A DNA stretch of 64,000 nucleotides, taken from the NCBI RefSeq assembly GCF_000067205.1, contig NC_010170.1, positions 3,844,001 through 3,908,000 on the forward strand. The letters are read 5' to 3'. The DNA is from Bordetella petrii (GTDB taxonomy: Bacteria > Pseudomonadota > Gammaproteobacteria > Burkholderiales > Burkholderiaceae_B). Shown piece after piece: positions 7,702 to 18,005 of the stretch. A program made the translations under genes and the position numbers. The stretch's first letter is position 1; each line of letters starts with the position of its first letter. The notes under the pieces are model-generated. The model did no database searches and was not told where the DNA came from. It saw nothing but the letters and a program-made list of their open reading frames with translations.

Positions 7702-8316
7702 ATGCTGAAGGTCATGCTACTGAGCGACAGGAACGACAACGCGGCGTGCTTGCGCCGCGCGCTGGCCGCGGCCGGCGTGCGGGTGGCCGCCGAGCGCACC
7801 GCGCAGGCAGGCCCGGACCTGGCCGGCGCCATCTCCCTGGCGGGCCCCGATGCGGTGCTGACCGACGCCAGCGCCGCCGCGCGCGGCACCCTGGAAGACA
7901 TCTGCGCGGCCAGCGAGAGCAGCGCGCGCCCGGTCGTGGTGTTCGCCGAAGACGGCAGCCGCGCCGCCATGCGGGCCGCCCTGCAGGCCGGGGTCGCTGC
8001 TTATGTGGTGGGCCTTGTGCCGCCCGAGCGTATCCCGTCGCTGCTGGAGGTGGCCATCGAGCGCGGCGCCATCGAGCGGACCCGCCGCGTCGAACTGGCC
8101 GACGCGCGCCGGCGCCTGGCCGACCGGCAGATGGTCGAACAGGCCAAGGAGCTGCTCATGCAACGGGGCGGCCTGTCCGAAGAGCAGGCGCACCGCCTGT
8201 TGCGCCAGCGCGCCATGCAGAGCCAGCGCCGGCTGGGCGAAGTGGCGCGCGCCCTGATCCACGGCGCGCACGGAGCGCCCGGCGGGCGCGTCGCGCTGGT
8301 CGCGGAGAGCTCCTAA
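7702..8316 (+). CDS. nasT: NasT-like ANTAR-domain antitermination regulator
   Basis: A 204-residue protein with a receiver-like N-terminal domain and a C-terminal ANTAR RNA-binding domain (RQMVEQAKELLMQRGGLSEE and the following helix, about residues 140-188). Proteins of this kind bind paired hexaloop hairpins in nitrate-assimilation leaders and prevent termination. A fitting hairpin lies in the divergent nirB leader. In other bacteria NasT is held inactive by the nitrate sensor NasS; no nasS is adjacent here. Expression is probably sigma54-dependent. The ATG at 7702 has CAGGAG about 6 bases upstream. Confidence 0.9.
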   Translation: MLKVMLLSDRNDNAACLRRALAAAGVRVAAERTAQAGPDLAGAISLAGPDAVLTDASAAARGTLEDICAASESSARPVVVFAEDGSRAAMRAALQAGVAAYVVGLVPPERIPSLLEVAIERGAIERTRRVELADARRRLADRQMVEQAKELLMQRGGLSEEQAHRLLRQRAMQSQRRLGEVARALIHGAHGAPGGRVALVAESS

Positions 8317-8419
8317 TCACTTATCGCTATATCAATCCAATAAATCAAAAGTTGTAGGGATGTATTGGTGTCCCTATGATCGACTGACTACCGCGGGTTC
8401 GCCCGCCAGGCTGATTTTC

Positions 8420-9844
8420 ATGAAGCTTTTTCCCCTATTTGCCGATCTGCAGGGCCGCCGCGTACTGGTCGTGGGCGGCGGCGAGATCGCCGCGCGCAAA
8501 GTGCAGTTGCTGCTCGAGGCTTCGGCCGACGTGCGCGTGGGCGCGCCCGCGCTGACGCCCGAACTGGCCCTGCTGGCCGCACAGGGACGCATCCATGCGC
8601 TGCAGGGCGAGTTCCGCCCCGACTGGCTCGACGACGCGTGGCTGGTCGTGGCCGCCACCGACGACCGCGCCGTCAACGCGGCGGTCTCGCAGGCCGCGCA
8701 GGCGCGCCGCATTTTCAGCAACGTGGTCGACGACGCCGAGCTGTCGTCGTTCCAGGTGCCGTCCATCGTCGACCGTTCACCGCTGGTGGTCGCCATCTCG
8801 TCTTCGGGGGTGGCGCCGGTGCTGGCGCGTCGGCTGCGCGAAAAAGTGGAGTCGCTGTTCGATCATTCGCTGGGCGCGCTGGCCGCCCTGGCCGCGCGCC
8901 ACCGGCCGCGCATCCGCGAACGCCGACCCGACCTGAAACAACGCCGCAAGTTCTACGACTGGCTGCTCGACGGCCCCGTGGCCGCCCTGCTGCGCCAGCA
9001 ACGGCCCGAAGAAGCCGAACGCCTGCTGGAAACCGCCTTGCAGGCGCCGCAAGACGATGGCGCCGGCAGCGTGGTGCTGGTGGGCGCGGGCCCCGGCGAC
9101 CCGGGCCTGCTGACACTGAAGGCACTGCGGGCGCTGAACGAGGCCGATGTCATTTTGTACGACCGGCTGGTCAGCCCGGCGGTGCTGGCGCTGGCGCGGC
9201 GCGACGCCGACCGCGTGGCGGTAGGCAAGCGCCCCGGCGAAGACCACGACGCCACCCAGGCGCGCATCCATGCGCTGCTGGTCGAGCATGCGCGCGCCGG
9301 CCGCCGCGTGGTGCGCCTGAAAGGCGGCGACGCCTTCATCTTCGGGCGCGGCGGCGAAGAACTGGAATACCTGCGCGCCCATGGCGTGCGCTATGAAGTG
9401 GTGCCCGGCATCACGGCGGCACTGGCCTGCGCGGCCTACGCCGGCATTCCGCTGACGCACCGCGACCACGCGCAGTCGGTCCGCCTGGTCACCGCGCACT
9501 GCCGCGAAGACGAAGACACGCTCGACTGGGCCGGCCTGGCCCGCGAGCACCAGACGCTGGCCTTCTATATGGGCGTAGGGCAGTTGGAAACCCTGTCGGC
9601 GCGGTTGATCGCCCATGGCCGTTCGGGCGCCACGCCGTTTGCCCTGATCGAGAACGGCAGCCGGCCCGAACAGCGGGTGGTCAGCGGGCGCCTGGCCGAC
9701 CTGGCCGCCGTGGCGCGCAGCCATGGCGTGCGCGCCCCGGCGCTGCTGATCGTGGGCGAGGTGGCCGGGCTGGCGCGCGAACTGCACTGGTTCGGCGCGC
9801 ACCTGGAAGGCCAGCGCCCCGCCCCCGCCGCCCTGGCCGCCTGA
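8420..9844 (+). CDS. cysG: Siroheme synthase (trifunctional)
   Basis: A 474-residue cytoplasmic enzyme that methylates uroporphyrinogen III to precorrin-2, oxidises it and inserts iron to make siroheme. The N-terminal part is the NAD-dependent dehydrogenase/ferrochelatase (RRVLVVGGGEIAARK). The C-terminal part, from about residue 215, is the SAM methyltransferase (VVLVGAGPGDPGLLTLKAL, RLKGGDAFIFGRGGEE, PGITAALA). The ATG at 8420 gives the normal N-terminus MKLFPLFADLQGRRV; an in-frame start 60 bases upstream is unlikely. Siroheme is the cofactor of the neighbouring NirB. Confidence 0.96.
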   Translation: MKLFPLFADLQGRRVLVVGGGEIAARKVQLLLEASADVRVGAPALTPELALLAAQGRIHALQGEFRPDWLDDAWLVVAATDDRAVNAAVSQAAQARRIFSNVVDDAELSSFQVPSIVDRSPLVVAISSSGVAPVLARRLREKVESLFDHSLGALAALAARHRPRIRERRPDLKQRRKFYDWLLDGPVAALLRQQRPEEAERLLETALQAPQDDGAGSVVLVGAGPGDPGLLTLKALRALNEADVILYDRLVSPAVLALARRDADRVAVGKRPGEDHDATQARIHALLVEHARAGRRVVRLKGGDAFIFGRGGEELEYLRAHGVRYEVVPGITAALACAAYAGIPLTHRDHAQSVRLVTAHCREDEDTLDWAGLAREHQTLAFYMGVGQLETLSARLIAHGRSGATPFALIENGSRPEQRVVSGRLADLAAVARSHGVRAPALLIVGEVAGLARELHWFGAHLEGQRPAPAALAA

Positions 9845-9867
9845 CCCACGAGCGGCCGGCCCGGCCG

Positions 9868-10506
9868 TTATTCGGCCTTTTGCTTGGTGCCGAAGATGCG
9901 GTCGCCGGCGTCGCCCAGGCCCGGCATGATGTAGCCGTTCTCGTTCAGGCCGTCGTCAATGGACGCCGTGTAGATATGCACGTCGGGATGCCGGTCGAGC
10001 ACGGCCTTGATGCCCACCGGCGCGGCCACCAGCACCAGCGCGCGGATCTCGCGGCAGCCGGCGCGCTTGAGCATGTCGATGGTGGCCAGCATCGAGCCGC
10101 CCGTGGCCAGCATGGGGTCGACGATCAGCGCCAGCCGCTGGTCGAGTTCGCCCACCAGGCGCTCAAGGTAGGTATGCGCCTGCAGGGTTTCTTCGTTGCG
10201 GGCCACGCCCACCACGCTGACCTTGGCGCCCGGGATCAGGCTGAGCACGCCGTCGAGCATGCCGATGCCCGCGCGCAGGATGGGCACCACCGTGACTTTC
10301 TTGCCGGCGATTTTCTCGACCGTGACCGTGCCGCACCAGCCTTCGACCGTGGACTCGGCCAGCGGCAGGTCTTTGGACGCCTCGTAGGTCAGCAGCGCGC
10401 CGACTTCCTGGGAAAGTTCGCGAAAACTCTTGGTGCTGAGGTCGGCGCGGCGCATGATGCCGAGCTTGTGGCGGATCAGCGGATGGCGGATTTCGTGCAC
10501 GGGCAT
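9868..10506 (-). CDS. upp: Uracil phosphoribosyltransferase
   Basis: A 212-residue cytoplasmic salvage enzyme that makes UMP from uracil and PRPP. The start MPVHEIRHPLIRHKLGIMR is typical. The PRPP-binding loop DPMLATGGSM and the C-terminal uracil-binding region GYIMPGLGDAGDRIFGT are intact. It converges with cysG across a 23-bp gap. A GGAG-type ribosome site precedes the ATG. Confidence 0.97.
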   Translation of the reverse strand: MPVHEIRHPLIRHKLGIMRRADLSTKSFRELSQEVGALLTYEASKDLPLAESTVEGWCGTVTVEKIAGKKVTVVPILRAGIGMLDGVLSLIPGAKVSVVGVARNEETLQAHTYLERLVGELDQRLALIVDPMLATGGSMLATIDMLKRAGCREIRALVLVAAPVGIKAVLDRHPDVHIYTASIDDGLNENGYIMPGLGDAGDRIFGTKQKAE

Positions 10507-10588
10507 GTGCGGGGGTCTCCAGACAAACAGGCGGCGCGCGTCGGCGCGCCAGACAGCGCAATCGTAAACCGTTTGCGGACGGCGCGGC

Positions 10589-12031
10589 TTACTGGCGGGC
10601 CAGCCAGGCGATCAGGGCGTCGTCGAAGGCCCGCACCGCCGCGGCGTTGGGGTCGTTGACCAGGCTGACCACCACGTAGCGCTTGCCACTAGCGCCCAGC
10701 ACATACCCCGCCACCGCGCGCACGTCGCGCAGCGAGCCGGTTTTCAGGTGGGCCATGCCGGCGGTGTCGTCCCCTTTCAGGCGCCGCCGCATGGTGCCGT
10801 CGACACCGGCAATGGACAGCGACGACAGGAACTCGGGCATCAGGGGCGTGTGCCAGATCAGGGTCAGCATCGAGGCCAGGCTCTCGGCCGAGACGCGCGC
10901 GTCGCGCGACAGGCCGGCGCCATTATCCATAACCAGTTCGGGCATGTGCAGCCCCTGCCCGGCCAGCACGGCCTTGGCCACGGCTTCGCTGCTTTGGGTA
11001 TTGGCCGGGCGGCGGCCGCGTTCGGCCCCCAGCGTCAGCAGCAGCGTGCGCGCCATGACATTGTTGCTGCGCTTGTTGATCTGGCGGATCGCCTCGCCCA
11101 GGGGCAGCGACTCATGCGTGGCGAGCACCACCGCGTCGGGAGGCACCATGCCGGAACGGATCTTGCCGGTGAAGGTGCCGCCCAGCTCGCGCCACAGCTG
11201 GCGGAACAGGGACTCGGCAAATTCGGGCTGCGACAGCGCCAGCCGGTACAGGCTGAATTCGCCGCACGAACCGGCCACCGTGCCGCCCAGGCGGATCGAC
11301 ACGCCCTGCTGGGTCAGCACGGGCTCGGTGGTCACCACGGGCGGCCCGGGACAGCGAATTTCGCTCCAGTCGACCTGGCCTTCGATGCGCAGCCCCGGCA
11401 GGGGCGGGTCGATGATGGGCACCCACTTGTGCGCGACGGGATCGGGCGAAAACAACAGCCGCAACGCGCCGAAGCCCACCATCAGGGCATCGGGGCTGGC
11501 GTTGTAGGCGCGGTCCGGGGCCCCGTCGAAGGCGCCCGGGTCGGTGGCCACCTGGCCGAATATGCTGCGGTCGATGACCAGGTCGCTGATTTTTTTCACG
11601 CCGCGCAGGCGCAGCTCGCGCAGCAGCTTCCACAGGTCTTGCACCAGCAGGTACGGATCGCCGCCGGCGCGCAGGTACAGCGGCCCCGGCAGCGCGCCAT
11701 GCGCATCCGGCCGCGCGCCCGGCTCGGTAAGGAATTCGGTGCGCCACACATAATTGGGCCCCAGCTCGGACAGCGCCGACCAGGTGGTGACCAGCTTCAT
11801 GACGGACGCGGGGTTGCGCGGCTCGTTGGCATTGATGGCCACCATGCGCCGCCCGCCCAGCTCTTGCACCACCAGCGACAGCGACGAGCCGGGCAGGCCC
11901 GAGGCCTTCCAGGCGCGCTCGAGCTCGTCGGGCAGGCCCTGCGCCTGGGCCGCCAGGGCCGCGCCCAGCAGCATGCCCGCCGCCAGCCATTGCTTGAATC
12001 GTCCGCCCCGCCTGTCCGCCCGTACCGCCAT
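10589..12031 (-). CDS. dacB: D-alanyl-D-alanine carboxypeptidase/endopeptidase (PBP4 type)
   Basis: Periplasmic serine peptidase acting on peptidoglycan cross-links and stem peptides. A signal peptide (RFKQWLAAGMLLGAALAAQA) is followed by the three active-site motifs of the S13 family: SVMK (residues 76-79), SNN in KRSNNVMAR and KTG in HLKTGSL. Length is 480 residues with the ATG at 12031; a TTG at 12070 would add 13 residues. It stands alone between upp and the divergent queA. Confidence 0.94.
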   Translation of the reverse strand: MAVRADRRGGRFKQWLAAGMLLGAALAAQAQGLPDELERAWKASGLPGSSLSLVVQELGGRRMVAINANEPRNPASVMKLVTTWSALSELGPNYVWRTEFLTEPGARPDAHGALPGPLYLRAGGDPYLLVQDLWKLLRELRLRGVKKISDLVIDRSIFGQVATDPGAFDGAPDRAYNASPDALMVGFGALRLLFSPDPVAHKWVPIIDPPLPGLRIEGQVDWSEIRCPGPPVVTTEPVLTQQGVSIRLGGTVAGSCGEFSLYRLALSQPEFAESLFRQLWRELGGTFTGKIRSGMVPPDAVVLATHESLPLGEAIRQINKRSNNVMARTLLLTLGAERGRRPANTQSSEAVAKAVLAGQGLHMPELVMDNGAGLSRDARVSAESLASMLTLIWHTPLMPEFLSSLSIAGVDGTMRRRLKGDDTAGMAHLKTGSLRDVRAVAGYVLGASGKRYVVVSLVNDPNAAAVRAFDDALIAWLARQ

Positions 12032-12166
12032 ACCGCGCCCGCCACGCTGCTGTTGCCATCGAAGACGCAAGCATACCTAACCTGGCCGCCGCGCGGCGGC
12101 CGCTTACAATACCGCCCTGGCCGCGCCCTTCCGGCGCATTTCCCCCGCCCACTTGAACCACACCGC

Positions 12167-13224
12167 GTGTCCTCCCCGTCTTTTACGCTTTCCGACTTCG
12201 ACTACGCCCTGCCCCCCGAGCTCATTGCCCAGACTCCCGCGGCACAGCGCGGCGGCAGCCGCCTGCTGCACCTGGACGGCGCCGGCGCCCCGCACGACCG
12301 CCGGTTTCCCGACCTGGCCGGGCTGCTGCGGGCGGGCGACCTGCTGGTGTTCAACGACACCCGCGTCATCAAGGCCCGCCTGACCGGCCACAAGGCCTCG
12401 GGCGGCAAGGTCGAGGTGCTGGTCGAACGCATCACCGAACCCGACCGCGCGCTGGCCCACGTGCGCGCCAGCAAGTCGCCCGGCCCCGGCACCACGCTGC
12501 GCCTGGCCGATGCCTTCGACGCCACCGTGCTGGGCCGCGCCGGCGAACTCTTCGACCTGCGCTTTCCGGCGCCCGTCCTCGACCTGCTCGACGCCCACGG
12601 CGCCACGCCCCTGCCGCCCTACATCACGCACGCGGCCGACGCCACCGACGAGGCCCGCTACCAGACGGTATATGCGCGCGAGCCCGGCGCCGTGGCCGCG
12701 CCCACGGCCGGGCTGCACTTCGACGAAGCCATGCTCGAACGGCTTGCCGCGCTGGGCGTAGAACGCGCCTTCGTCACCCTGCACGTGGGCGCCGGCACCT
12801 TCCAGCCGGTGCGGGTCGACAACCTGGCCGACCACGTCATGCATGCCGAGTGGTACACCGTGGGCCAGCCCGTGATCGACGCCATTGCCCGCGCGCGGAC
12901 CCGCGGCGGGCGCGTGATCGCCGTCGGCACCACCAGCGTGCGCGCCCTGGAATCGGCCGCGGCCCAGAACCCGCACGGCCCGCAGGCGCCGCTGGCGCCG
13001 CTGCAGGGCGACACGCGGCTGTTCATTACCCCCGGCTACCGCTACCGGGTGGTGGACGCGCTGGTCACCAACTTCCACTTGCCGCAATCCACCCTGCTGA
13101 TGCTGGTGTCGGCCCTGGCCGGCATGGAACCCATCCGCCGGGCCTACGCGCACGCCGTCGCCCAACGCTACCGTTTCTTCAGCTATGGCGACGCCATGTT
13201 CATCGAATCGCCCGCTTCCCACTC

Positions 13225-13228
<4 letters not shown>
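12167..13228 (+). CDS. queA: tRNA preQ1(34) S-adenosylmethionine ribosyltransferase-isomerase
   Basis: A 353-residue enzyme that transfers and rearranges the ribosyl part of SAM onto preQ1-modified tRNA to give epoxyqueuosine. The start SFTLSDFDYALPPELIAQTP is the standard QueA N-terminus. The conserved GDLLVFNDTRVIKARL, PTAGLHFD and TLHVGAGTFQPV segments are present. The GTG at 12167 is the only start that fits the family. The stop overlaps the tgt start (ATGA), so the two queuosine genes are translationally coupled. Confidence 0.95.
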
Positions 13229-14361
<1,133 letters not shown>

Positions 14362-14399
14362 CGGCCGGTTTTTCGCCCGGGCTTCCTCCCTGGCATAAC

Positions 14400-14410
14400 C
14401 TAGCTACAAT
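14400..14410 (+). promoter_or_regulatory. Possible -10 region upstream of yajC
   Basis: TACAAT at 14405-14410 is a good sigma70 -10 box about 95 bases before yajC, but the matching -35 is weak. It would drive yajC-secD-secF separately from queA-tgt. Confidence 0.35.
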
Positions 14411-14503
14411 AGTCGGCTTGCCCTGTCCAAGGCTCGCGCGGGGACGGGCGCAGAGAACATAACTTTCCAAACCTGTCCCGAACAAATTATTCAGGAGATT
14501 TTC

Positions 14504-14845
14504 ATGTCCGTTACCGACACCGCCGGCCTCGTCCTGGCCCAGGCCGCCCCTGAAGGCGGCGCGCTGATGGGAATGCTGCCCATCGTGCTGATGTTCGTGA
14601 TCCTCTATTTCCTGATGATCCGCCCGCAAATGAAGCGCCAGAAAGAACACCGCAACCTGGTGGCGAACCTCGCCAAGGGCGACGAAGTCATGACCGCCGG
14701 CGGCATGCTGGGCAAGGTCTCCAAGGTTACCGACACCTACATCACCGTGGAAGTCGCCCAACTGGCCGACAAGCCGGTCGAGGTGCTGATGCAGAAGACC
14801 TCGGTGTCGTCGGTCCTGCCCAAGGGAACCATCAAGGATCTGTAA
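14504..14845 (+). CDS. yajC: Preprotein translocase subunit YajC
   Basis: A 113-residue single-span inner-membrane accessory protein of the SecDF complex. The membrane helix MGMLPIVLMFVILYFLMIR near residues 23-41 and the following PQMKRQKEHRNLV and GDEVMTAGGMLGKV segments are diagnostic. An AGGAG ribosome site precedes the ATG. It stands before secD and secF in the usual order, but a strong hairpin terminator follows it. Confidence 0.96.
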   Translation: MSVTDTAGLVLAQAAPEGGALMGMLPIVLMFVILYFLMIRPQMKRQKEHRNLVANLAKGDEVMTAGGMLGKVSKVTDTYITVEVAQLADKPVEVLMQKTSVSSVLPKGTIKDL

Positions 14846-14856
14846 GCGTCTTATCG

Positions 14857-14880
14857 GGCCCCCGCCTCGGGGGCCTTTTT
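14857..14880 (+). terminator. Rho-independent terminator between yajC and secD
   Basis: An 8-bp GC-only stem (GGCCCCCG with CGGGGGCC) with a 3-base loop is followed by TTTTT. It would reduce read-through from yajC into secD and set a higher yajC level. Confidence 0.85.
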
Positions 14881-14911
14881 CCGCTCCACCACGCATGAAA
14901 ACTAGCCGCCA

Positions 14912-16792
14912 ATGAACCGCTATCCCCTCTGGAAGTACATTACGGTGCTGGTCGCGGTCGTTATCGGCCTGCTTTACACCCTGCCCAATTTCTACGGCGA
15001 ATCCCCCGCCGTCCAGGTTTCCAGCGCCAAGGCCACCATCAAGGTCGACAACGCCACGCTCGACCGGGTCCAGCAGATCCTGGCGGCCGGCAACATCCAG
15101 GCCACCAACGTCTACTACGAGCAGAACGGCACGCTGGGCACCATCCGCGCCCGCTTCCCGTCCACCGACGTGCAGCTGCAGGCGCGCGACCTGCTCGACA
15201 AATCGCTCAACACCGTCGCCGACGACCCGCAATACACTGTCGCCCTGAACCTGCTGCCCGCCTCGCCGCCCTGGATGCGCGCGCTGGGCTGGTTCGAACC
15301 CAAGCCCATGTATCTGGGCCTGGACCTGCGCGGCGGCGTGCACTTCCTGCTGCAGGTCGACATGCAGGGCGCCCTGACCGCCCGCTACGACTCGCTGGCG
15401 GCCGACGTGCGCACCACTCTGCGCGACGAAAAAGTCCCCAGCCGTGGGGTCGAGCGCGCCGGCACTTCGGTGCTGGCCACCTTCGCCAACACCGATGACC
15501 GCGACCGCGCCTACACCACGCTGCGCACCCGGCTGCCCGACCTGCAATTCACCGAAAGCGAAGATTCCGGCCACCCCGCGCTGGTCGGCATGCTGAGCCC
15601 GGCCGCCGTCACGCGCGTGCAAGACTCGGCCCTGAAGCAGAACATCAACACCCTGCACAACCGCATCAACGAGCTGGGCGTGGCCGAACCGGTCATCCAG
15701 CAGCAAGGCGCCGACCGCATCGTGGTCCAGTTGCCGGGCGTGCAGGACGTGGCCAAGGCCAAAGAGCTGCTGGGCCGCACCGCCACGCTTGAAATCCGCA
15801 TGGTCGACGACTCTCCGGCCGCCCAGACGGCCCTGGCCGGCGGTACCGTGCCGTTCGGCCTGGAGCGCTACACCGACCGCGACGGCCGCCCCCTGCTGGT
15901 GCGCCGCCAGGTCATTCTGACCGGCGAAAACCTGCAAGACGCGCAGCCCGGCCGCGATTCGCAAACCCAGCAGGCGGCCGTGCACCTTACGCTCGACAGC
16001 AAGGGCGCGCGCATCTTCCGCGACGTCACCCGCGACAACGTCGGCAAGCGCATGGCCATCCTGCTGTTCGAGAACGGCAAGGGCGAAGTCGTCACCGCGC
16101 CGGTCATCCGCAGCGAAATCGCCGGCGGACAGGTGCAGATTTCGGGCAGCATGACCGCCGAAGAAGCCGCCGACACCGCGCTGCTGCTGCGCGCCGGCGC
16201 GCTGGCTGCGCCCATGTCCATCATCGAAGAGCGCACCATCGGCCCCAGCCTGGGCGCCGACAACATCGCCAAGGGATTCCATTCCACGCTGTACGGCTTC
16301 CTGGCCATCGCGGTGTTCATCATCCTGTACTACCACCTGTTCGGGGTGTTCTCCACCATCGGCCTGTCCATGAACGTGCTGCTGCTGCTGGCGCTGTTGT
16401 CCATGCTGCAGGCCACGCTGACACTGCCGGGCATTGCCGCCATCGCGCTGACGCTGGGCATGGCCATCGACTCGAACGTGCTCATCAACGAGCGCATCCG
16501 CGAAGAACTGCGCAATGGCGCCTCGCCGCAACAGGCCATCCACCATGGCTTCGAGCGCGCCTGGGGCACCATTCTCGACTCCAACCTCACCACGCTCATC
16601 GTCGGCCTGGCACTGCTGGCCTTCGGGTCGGGCCCCATCCGCGGCTTCGCCGTGGTGCACTGCCTGGGCATCGTCACCTCGATGTTCAGCTCGGTAGTGG
16701 GCGTGCGGGCGCTGGCCAACCTGTGGTACGGCCGCAAGAAGAAGCTTGCCCGGATTTCCATCGGCACCGTCTGGAAACCCAAGGAAAACTGA
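14912..16792 (+). CDS. secD: Protein translocase subunit SecD
   Basis: A 626-residue inner-membrane component that uses the proton gradient to aid late steps of Sec export. It has one N-terminal helix (YITVLVAVVIGLLYTLPNFY), a large periplasmic domain with LGLDLRGGVHFLL, and five C-terminal helices containing AIALTLGMAIDSNVLINERI. Length is normal for betaproteobacterial SecD. It is followed by secF after 50 bases that contain a 10-bp hairpin. Confidence 0.97.
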   Translation: MNRYPLWKYITVLVAVVIGLLYTLPNFYGESPAVQVSSAKATIKVDNATLDRVQQILAAGNIQATNVYYEQNGTLGTIRARFPSTDVQLQARDLLDKSLNTVADDPQYTVALNLLPASPPWMRALGWFEPKPMYLGLDLRGGVHFLLQVDMQGALTARYDSLAADVRTTLRDEKVPSRGVERAGTSVLATFANTDDRDRAYTTLRTRLPDLQFTESEDSGHPALVGMLSPAAVTRVQDSALKQNINTLHNRINELGVAEPVIQQQGADRIVVQLPGVQDVAKAKELLGRTATLEIRMVDDSPAAQTALAGGTVPFGLERYTDRDGRPLLVRRQVILTGENLQDAQPGRDSQTQQAAVHLTLDSKGARIFRDVTRDNVGKRMAILLFENGKGEVVTAPVIRSEIAGGQVQISGSMTAEEAADTALLLRAGALAAPMSIIEERTIGPSLGADNIAKGFHSTLYGFLAIAVFIILYYHLFGVFSTIGLSMNVLLLLALLSMLQATLTLPGIAAIALTLGMAIDSNVLINERIREELRNGASPQQAIHHGFERAWGTILDSNLTTLIVGLALLAFGSGPIRGFAVVHCLGIVTSMFSSVVGVRALANLWYGRKKKLARISIGTVWKPKEN

Positions 16793-16795
16793 CCC

Positions 16796-16820
16796 TGCCG
16801 GGCAGCCCGCCTGCCCGGCA
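16796..16820 (+). repeat. Intercistronic hairpin between secD and secF
   Basis: A perfect 10-bp stem TGCCGGGCAG / CTGCCCGGCA with a 5-base loop starts 4 bases after the secD stop. No T tract follows, so it is more likely an mRNA stabiliser or partial attenuator than a terminator. Confidence 0.7.
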
Positions 16821-16842
16821 CCGATAAGAAGCAAGGCGAAAC

Positions 16843-17775
16843 ATGGAATTCTTCCGTATCCATCGCACCATACCGTTCATGCGCCACGCGCTGGTGCTGA
16901 ACATCATCAGCCTGGTCACGTTCCTGGCGGCGGTGTTCTTCATCATCACGCGCGGCTTCCACCTGTCGATCGAATTCACGGGTGGCACGGTCATGGAAGT
17001 CAACTACGCGCAGACGGCGCAGCTCGACAGCGTGCGCAGCGCGGTGTCCAAGCTGGGCTACACCGACTTCCAGGTGCAGAACTTCGGCACCTCGCATGAC
17101 GTCATGATCCGCCTGCCCCTCACCGAGGGCCAGACCTCGGCCGCGCAAAGCGATGCCGTCATGGGCGCGCTGAAGGCGGCCGACTCCACCGCGGAACTGC
17201 GCCGCGTCGAATTCGTGGGTCCGCAGGTCGGCCAGGAACTGCTGCACAACGGCCTGATGGCGCTGCTGTTCGTGGTGATCGGCATCATGGTCTACCTGGG
17301 CATGCGGTTCGAATGGAAGTTCGCCGTGGCGGGCGTCATCGCCAACCTGCACGACGTGGTCATCATCCTGGGCTTCTTCGCCTTCTTCCAGTGGGAATTC
17401 TCGCTGTCGGTACTGGCCGGGGTGCTGGCGGTGCTGGGCTACTCCGTGAACGAATCCGTGGTCATCATGGACCGGATCCGCGAGAACTTCCGCAAGCAGC
17501 GCAAGGCCAGCGTGCAGGAAATCATCAACAGCGCCATCACCCAGACCATCTCGCGCACCATCATCACCCACGGCTCGACCCAGATGATGGTGCTGGCCAT
17601 GCTGTTCTTCGGTGGCCCGTCGCTGCACTACTTCGCCCTGGCGCTCACCATCGGGATCTGGTTCGGGATCTACTCATCCGTCTTCGTGGCCGCCGCCCTC
17701 GCCATGTGGATGGGCGTGAAGCGGGAAGACCTCGTCAAGCCGGTGAAGAAAGAAGGGGATGCGGAGGTTGTCTGA
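16843..17775 (+). CDS. secF: Protein translocase subunit SecF
   Basis: A 310-residue inner-membrane partner of SecD. It has the first helix after MEFFRIHRTIPFMRHALVLN, the periplasmic SIEFTGGTVMEV segment and the conserved VLGYSVNESVVIMDRIRENF in the C-terminal helices. Together with yajC and secD it completes the accessory translocase operon. A REP-like inverted pair follows it. Confidence 0.97.
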   Translation: MEFFRIHRTIPFMRHALVLNIISLVTFLAAVFFIITRGFHLSIEFTGGTVMEVNYAQTAQLDSVRSAVSKLGYTDFQVQNFGTSHDVMIRLPLTEGQTSAAQSDAVMGALKAADSTAELRRVEFVGPQVGQELLHNGLMALLFVVIGIMVYLGMRFEWKFAVAGVIANLHDVVIILGFFAFFQWEFSLSVLAGVLAVLGYSVNESVVIMDRIRENFRKQRKASVQEIINSAITQTISRTIITHGSTQMMVLAMLFFGGPSLHYFALALTIGIWFGIYSSVFVAAALAMWMGVKREDLVKPVKKEGDAEVV

Positions 17776-17839
17776 GGGGTAGCGCGCTTTTGTCGTCGAG
17801 GCGATAGCGCGCGTAGCCGCCCAGCCTGCTCCTTCCCAG

Positions 17840-17927
17840 GTTTCAGGCTCCCGCAGGGTGCCTGAAACCATTGCGCCGAGGCTGTTTCAGTCGTACGGTG
17901 TCAGGCACCCTGCGGGAGCCTGACACC
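17840..17927. repeat. REP-like pair: two 23-bp arms in inverted orientation
   Basis: The 23 bases at 17843-17865 are the exact reverse complement of 17901-17923. Each arm is itself a hairpin (TCAGGC...GCCTGA outside, CCC-GCA-GGG inside), and short flanks extend the pairing (GTT/AAC, GGTG/CACC). A 35-base spacer separates them. Structure and placement after secF suit a REP/BIME-type element or a transcription-stopping structure. The 17776-18005 gap holds nothing else I can name. Confidence 0.85.
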
Positions 17928-18005
17928 TGAGCCACCCCCGTCATCTACTGGATAGCAAGGCTTGCGCATCATTCACGCCTGACGCCAACCGCCTGACCGC
18001 CCCCC

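Noticed and set aside
9844..9867. CGGCCG-GCC-CGGCCG hairpin between cysG and upp as a terminator
   Set aside because: The stem is short, the loop minimal and there is no T tract on either side; GGCC-rich palindromes are expected by chance at this GC content.
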